From Olivibacter sp. SDN3 (lineage in GTDB: Bacteria > Bacteroidota > Bacteroidia > Sphingobacteriales > Sphingobacteriaceae): a stretch of 64,000 nucleotides of DNA. A model generated the notes under the pieces. It had not been told where the DNA came from, ran no database searches, and worked only from the letters and a program-made list of their open reading frames with translations. The first letter of the stretch is position 1. Every line of letters starts with the position of its first letter. The translations under genes were made by a program, and so were the position numbers. The stretch is from contig NZ_CP060497.1 in NCBI RefSeq assembly GCF_014334135.1, positions 4,650,001 to 4,714,000 of the forward strand, in the 5' to 3' direction. Positions 60,314 to 64,000 of the stretch are shown one piece after another.

Positions 60314-61438
60314 ATGGACACTTCAAAATTACTTCAGCGCGCGCTTCAATTTGATTTCTTATCCAAAGAAGAGGGTATACACCTATACCACCATGCATCT
60401 ACTGCATCGTTATCCTATGTTGCTAATGAATTACGCAAAATACAGGTACCACATGGCAAAGTTACCTGGCAAATAGATAGAAACGTAAATACAACTAACG
60501 TCTGTATTGCCAATTGTAAATTCTGTAATTTTTTCAGAAGACCCGGGCATCAGGAGAGTTATATAACAGATATCGAGACTTATAAGCATAAAATTGAAGA
60601 AACCATTAAGTACGGAGGTGATCAATTATTATTACAGGGAGGGCACCATCCTGACCTTGGTTTGAATTTCTACACAAACTTGTTTAGACAGCTAAAAGAT
60701 CTCTATCCAAAAATAAAACTACATTCATTAGGCCCTCCCGAAATTGCTCATGTCGCGAAACTGGAGAACATGTCACACCTAGAAGTGCTAAGCGCCTTAA
60801 AAGAGTCGGGACTGGATTCTCTTCCAGGTGCCGGTGCTGAAATATTGAACGATCGCGTTCGCAGACTGATCTCTAAGGGAAAGTGTGGAGGAAAGGAATG
60901 GCTCGATGTTATGCGTGCGGCCCACAAAATAAATCTACCCACCTCCGCAACTATGATGTTTGGGCATATTGAAACAATTGAGGAACGCTTCGAACATCTC
61001 GCTTGGATTAGGGAAGTACAAAATGATAAGCCCAAAAACGCCTATGGGTTTATCGCATTTATACCATGGCCTTTTCAAGATGATGGAACGTTATTGAAGA
61101 AAATTCGGGGCATAACGAATGATGTTACTGGAGAAGAATATATACGCATGATTGCATTGAGTAGAATTATGCTGCCAAACATCAGAAATATTCAAGCTTC
61201 TTGGTTGACCGTTGGAAGAAAGGTAGCACAACTTTGTTTACATGCTGGAGCGAACGATTTTGGTTCCATCATGATCGAAGAAAATGTTGTTTCAGCTGCT
61301 GGTGCTCCGCATCGCTTCACCTCACGATCCATACAAGACGCGATTAAAGAAGCAGGTTTTGAACCACAACTAAGAACGCAAAAATACGAATTCAGAGAAC
61401 TTCCTCAAAAAATAGAAGAGCAGGTCATAAATTATTAA
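60314..61438 (+). CDS. mqnC: Cyclic dehypoxanthine futalosine synthase
   Basis: The 374-residue radical-SAM protein has NTTNVCIANCKFCNFFRRPG with the CxxxCxxC motif, GGDQLLLQGGHHPDLG, DSLPGAGAEILNDRVRR, TSATMMFGHIE and FIPWPFQ. It matches MqnC, which forms the cyclic intermediate of the futalosine pathway to menaquinone. scpB follows 4 bp after the stop, so the two share a transcript. Confidence 0.94.
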   Translation: MDTSKLLQRALQFDFLSKEEGIHLYHHASTASLSYVANELRKIQVPHGKVTWQIDRNVNTTNVCIANCKFCNFFRRPGHQESYITDIETYKHKIEETIKYGGDQLLLQGGHHPDLGLNFYTNLFRQLKDLYPKIKLHSLGPPEIAHVAKLENMSHLEVLSALKESGLDSLPGAGAEILNDRVRRLISKGKCGGKEWLDVMRAAHKINLPTSATMMFGHIETIEERFEHLAWIREVQNDKPKNAYGFIAFIPWPFQDDGTLLKKIRGITNDVTGEEYIRMIALSRIMLPNIRNIQASWLTVGRKVAQLCLHAGANDFGSIMIEENVVSAAGAPHRFTSRSIQDAIKEAGFEPQLRTQKYEFRELPQKIEEQVINY

Positions 61439-61442
61439 TGTA

Positions 61443-62003
61443 ATGGAAAACGTTGCACAGTACATTGAAGCTTTAATTTTTGCATCTGAACAAAGCGTTG
61501 AAATCTATGATATTAAACAAGTTATACGGGAGGCCTTGGAATACGAATTGTCGTCAGAGGATATAGAAGAAGCCATACATTTAATCGAACAGAAATATGC
61601 AGCGCCGACTTTTGCCATACAATTGCAGAAGATAAATAACGGATATCAATTCTTGACAAAGAAAAATTACCATAAAGTTATCAATCAACTACAGATACAC
61701 CACTCTAAAAAGAAACTAAGTCAAGCTGCGCTGGAAACACTGGCTATCATCGCCTATAGGCAACCTATCACTAAACTTGAAATAGAACAAATAAGAGGAG
61801 TTAGCTGCGACTATTCTATCCAAAAACTACTTGATAAAGGGCTTATCCAAATTAACGGAAAATCAGATGCAATAGGAAAACCATTACTGTACGGAACCAG
61901 CAAAATTTTTATGGACTATTTTGGGATTAATTGTACTGCGGATTTACCTAAATTAAAAGATATTGCAAATGAGGAACAGAGCATAGGTGATGTTATCGAT
62001 TAG
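61443..62003 (+). CDS. scpB: Segregation and condensation protein B
   Basis: The 186-residue protein has two winged-helix domains and the ScpB segments VAQYIEALIFASEQSVEIYD, SQAALETLAIIAYRQPITKLEIEQIRG and GKPLLYGTSKIFMDYFGI. It links ScpA and SMC in chromosome condensation. It lies directly after mqnC. Confidence 0.93.
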   Translation: MENVAQYIEALIFASEQSVEIYDIKQVIREALEYELSSEDIEEAIHLIEQKYAAPTFAIQLQKINNGYQFLTKKNYHKVINQLQIHHSKKKLSQAALETLAIIAYRQPITKLEIEQIRGVSCDYSIQKLLDKGLIQINGKSDAIGKPLLYGTSKIFMDYFGINCTADLPKLKDIANEEQSIGDVID

Positions 62004-62120
62004 GCTAATAACATTTTGCAGATTTATTTTTAAATAAATTTATAGACTCTTTTAAAATCTTCGTAATTTTATCAGCACAAACCAAACAATATAAAACAAG
62101 CGTAACTATTAAAATTGGAA

Positions 62121-62315
62121 ATGAAAACGCCAAAGAAAACTGACAAAAAAATTGGTTCAAAAGCTCCCTCGCACGAAGCAGACAAGTCTGATATTAAGTC
62201 TACCCAACCAAAATCCAAAAGAGGCTTTGACGACGACGATGATGACTTTGATTTCAACGAGCTGGATACGTTTGACAATTTTGATGATTTCGACGACGAT
62301 GATGATGACTATTAG
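62121..62315 (+). CDS. Small protein with an aspartate-rich tail
   Basis: The ATG at 62121 gives 64 residues: a basic N-terminal half (MKTPKKTDKKIGSKAPSHEA) and a C-terminal half that is almost entirely D, F, E and Y (two runs of five and six aspartates). The halves have opposite charge and no fold is apparent. Similar acidic small proteins occur in Sphingobacteriaceae, but I cannot name a function. Confidence 0.65.
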   Translation: MKTPKKTDKKIGSKAPSHEADKSDIKSTQPKSKRGFDDDDDDFDFNELDTFDNFDDFDDDDDDY

Positions 62316-62398
62316 TCTTTCGATCAACGCACTATAGGAATATAAAGCACTTAGTATTTATACTGGGTGCTTTTTTGTTAAAAATATTCAAGGTTAAG

Positions 62399-63520
62399 AT
62401 GACAGTTGAGGTAAGAACAAAGAAGCAAGAGAAACAATTTTTAGAAGTTCCGAAAAGATTATACAAGGATGATGAACACTGGATATGTCCGCTTGACAAT
62501 GATATAAAACAAATTTTTGATCCTATAAAAAACAATTTTCACCAACATGGTGTCTGTGCCAGATGGATTTTGATTGAAAACGAGCTAGTAGTAGGAAGAA
62601 TCGCCGCTTTTATTAATTATGAGAAGGCTTTTTCTCTGCAATTCAAGGTTGGAGGGATAGGTTTTTTTGAATGCATAAATTCTTATAGCGCTTCAAAAGA
62701 GCTATTTGATACTGCAAAATTGTGGCTACAAGCAAAAGGTATAGAGGTGATGGATGGCCCTATTAATTTTGGTGAGAACGACAATTTTTGGGGACTGCTG
62801 ATCGAGGGTTTTACTCCTCCGTCCTATGGCATGAATTATAATAAACCTTATTATCGCGATTTATTTATAAATTATGGTTTCAAAATAATTTATGAACAAA
62901 TCACTAATCACCTCGATGTTAATCGCCCATTTCCGGAACGTTTTAACAGGATAGCAGAATGGGTAAGCCAAAAACAAGGTTATACCTTCAAACACTTCAG
63001 TAAAAAGAAACTACCTGAGTTCGCTAAGCATTTTATGGAAATTTATAACGATGCTTGGGGAGATTTCGAAAATTTTAAACCTATAAAGATGGAGACCATA
63101 ATGGAATCTTTTAAAAAAATGAGGTTTATTATGGACGAAAAATTAATTTGGTTCGCTTATATAGACAATGTACCCGTCTCTTTTATTATGGTAATACCAG
63201 ACGCCAATCAACTTATCAGGAAGTTCAATGGAAAAATGACTATATGGAATAGTTTTCGTTTTATATTGAATAAAAGAAAGGTTAACCGATTACGTGCGAT
63301 TGTTATGGGAACAAAGAAAAATTATCAAAAGCACGGACTTGAATCTGCACTGTTTATCAAGTTAAAGCAATATGTTATACCTCTAAATAGGTATAAGGAA
63401 CTTGAGCTGTCATGGGTAGGTGATTTTAATAAGGAGATGTTATCCATACATAAAGCTACTGGAGCCAAACCAGGAAAAAAACATGCCACATTTAGGTACA
63501 TATTCGAGACTGTAAAATAG
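62399..63520 (+). CDS. GNAT-fold acetyltransferase-like protein
   Basis: The likely start is MTVEVRTKKQEKQFLEVPKR at 62399, giving 373 residues; an upstream in-frame ATG exists at 62375. The protein resembles large GNAT-like proteins common in Bacteroidota (GRIAAFINYEKAF, GFFECINSYSASKELFDTAK, then VMDGPINFGENDNFWGLLI and YEQITNHLD). The substrate is unknown. Its TAG stop uses the first base of the IS256-like element, so the original C-terminus may have been altered. Confidence 0.75.
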   Translation: MTVEVRTKKQEKQFLEVPKRLYKDDEHWICPLDNDIKQIFDPIKNNFHQHGVCARWILIENELVVGRIAAFINYEKAFSLQFKVGGIGFFECINSYSASKELFDTAKLWLQAKGIEVMDGPINFGENDNFWGLLIEGFTPPSYGMNYNKPYYRDLFINYGFKIIYEQITNHLDVNRPFPERFNRIAEWVSQKQGYTFKHFSKKKLPEFAKHFMEIYNDAWGDFENFKPIKMETIMESFKKMRFIMDEKLIWFAYIDNVPVSFIMVIPDANQLIRKFNGKMTIWNSFRFILNKRKVNRLRAIVMGTKKNYQKHGLESALFIKLKQYVIPLNRYKELELSWVGDFNKEMLSIHKATGAKPGKKHATFRYIFETVK

Positions 63521-64000
63521 ACTGTGTCAAGGATAATAAATAGAAGTATTATTTTTGACATAGTAATTATGAGTATTAAAGAAAGCGATTTTGATTTTGA
63601 GTCCATGAAGGATAAAGCTCTGGAACAGTTACGCAGCGGAGAATCACTTTATGGCAAGAACGGAGCTTTTGCTCCTTTAATGAAGAAATTTTTAGAAGCC
63701 GCGTTGGAAGCTGAAATGGAGAGCCATATGGACGAAGCCCAACGCTCCGGTGGTAATCGGCGTAACGGCAAGTCCAGTAAGCAGATTCGGACTTCTGAGG
63801 GTACGATCGATATCGATACTCCCCGTGATCGTCGATCCAATTTCGAGCGAGCCCCAACTCGTTAAGAAACGGGAGACGATTTTAGCTGAGAGCCTAGAGA
63901 AGAAGATTTTAGGCATGTATGGCTTGGGTATGAGTTTTCGGGATATTTCCAACCACATCAAGGAGATGTACGATACGGATATCAGCCACAGTACACTTTC
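63520..64000 (+). mobile_element. IS256-family insertion sequence, left end
   Basis: The left end begins gactgtgtcaaggataata, a typical IS256-family terminal repeat start, at the last base of the upstream gene's stop codon. The transposase starts shortly after. The right end lies outside the window. Confidence 0.75.
63569..64000 (+). pseudogene. IS256-family transposase with a frameshift (partial)
   Basis: The frame starts MSIKESDFDFESMKDKALEQ near 63569-63572. It reads through AAALEAEMESHMDEAQRSGGN-type IS256 sequence to about 63840 (IDIDTPRDRRSNFE), then stops at 63863-63865. A tandem 4-bp duplication (cgagcgag around 63845-63852) shifts the frame. In the other frame the family sequence continues (PQLVKKRETILAESLEKKIL, then YGLGMSFRDISNHIKEMYDT) to the edge of the window. 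Removing four bases restores one frame. The copy is probably inactive unless frameshifting occurs. Confidence 0.75.

Noticed and set aside
1-64000. CRISPR arrays or cas genes
   Set aside because: No regularly spaced direct repeats and no Cas-like proteins were seen. The 12-bp repeats at 19822-19857 are contiguous and coding.
1-64000. Ribosomal RNA genes or complete prophage
   Set aside because: No rRNA-like sequence and no capsid, portal, terminase or tail genes were found. The element genes are of the integrative/conjugative type instead.

Overview
The window comes from a Bacteroidota chromosome, most likely a Sphingobacteriaceae member (Sphingobacterium, Olivibacter or Pedobacter relatives). 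The base composition is AT-rich and several promoters follow the Bacteroidota pattern TTTG-N18-20-TAnnTTTG. Other pointers are a futalosine-pathway menaquinone gene (mqnC), a TIR-STING gene of the type known from Sphingobacterium, and several Bacteroidota-typical small proteins. These are family-level judgements made by eye; no database search was run.

Positions 1 to about 26,700 look like the right-hand part of an integrated element packed with defence and addiction genes. It opens with the tail of an RteC-like protein, an excisionase-like HTH protein, a replication-initiator-like protein and a DnaC-like ATPase. A SymE-like toxin follows, with an unusually structured leader RNA. After two lipoproteins comes the defence island: a WYL regulator and a zinc-finger protein, then a two-gene CBASS operon (CD-NTase plus TIR-STING). 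Both units carry the same 15-bp putative operator at the same place in their promoters. Next is a long plus-strand block: type I restriction hsdR-hsdM-hsdS, a Septu-like ATPase/HNH pair coupled to hsdS by overlapping starts, and McrBC. An AlbA_2/Schlafen-like ATP-binding gene faces McrC and is split by one in-frame amber codon. A 1-kb C-rich non-coding stretch with two large hairpins follows. Then come a HEPN-motif gene, a four-gene cassette with a DUF5675 protein and two small membrane proteins, an orphan HipB-like regulator with a clear operator, and a YoeB-type toxin/antitoxin pair. The element appears to end at 26,675-26,700, in a 3'-terminal tRNA-Ser-like fragment followed by a tRNA-type terminator.

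From 27,184 to 63,520 the window is mostly ordinary chromosome. It holds serine biosynthesis (serA, serC), rpe, pnp, rpsO, ddl, a PASTA protein, mltG, an Mla-like lipid transporter, pncB, mutS, etfBA, a bifunctional nuclease, a nucleoside permease, rlmB, dnaB, a DnaQ-like exonuclease, an NlpC/P60 lipoprotein, mtaB, mqnC and scpB. Two transposon insertions interrupt it. An IS1182-like element lies between serC and rpe and itself carries a nested IS3-family element with a 3-bp target duplication. An IS256-family element starts exactly at the stop codon of an acetyltransferase-like gene at the right edge, and its transposase has a 4-bp tandem duplication that shifts the frame.

The strongest candidates for undescribed biology are the shared operator tying the WYL/zinc-finger unit to the STING CBASS operon, the SymE leader RNA switch, the DUF5675 cassette between 19-bp direct repeats, and the structured non-coding region beside the HEPN gene.
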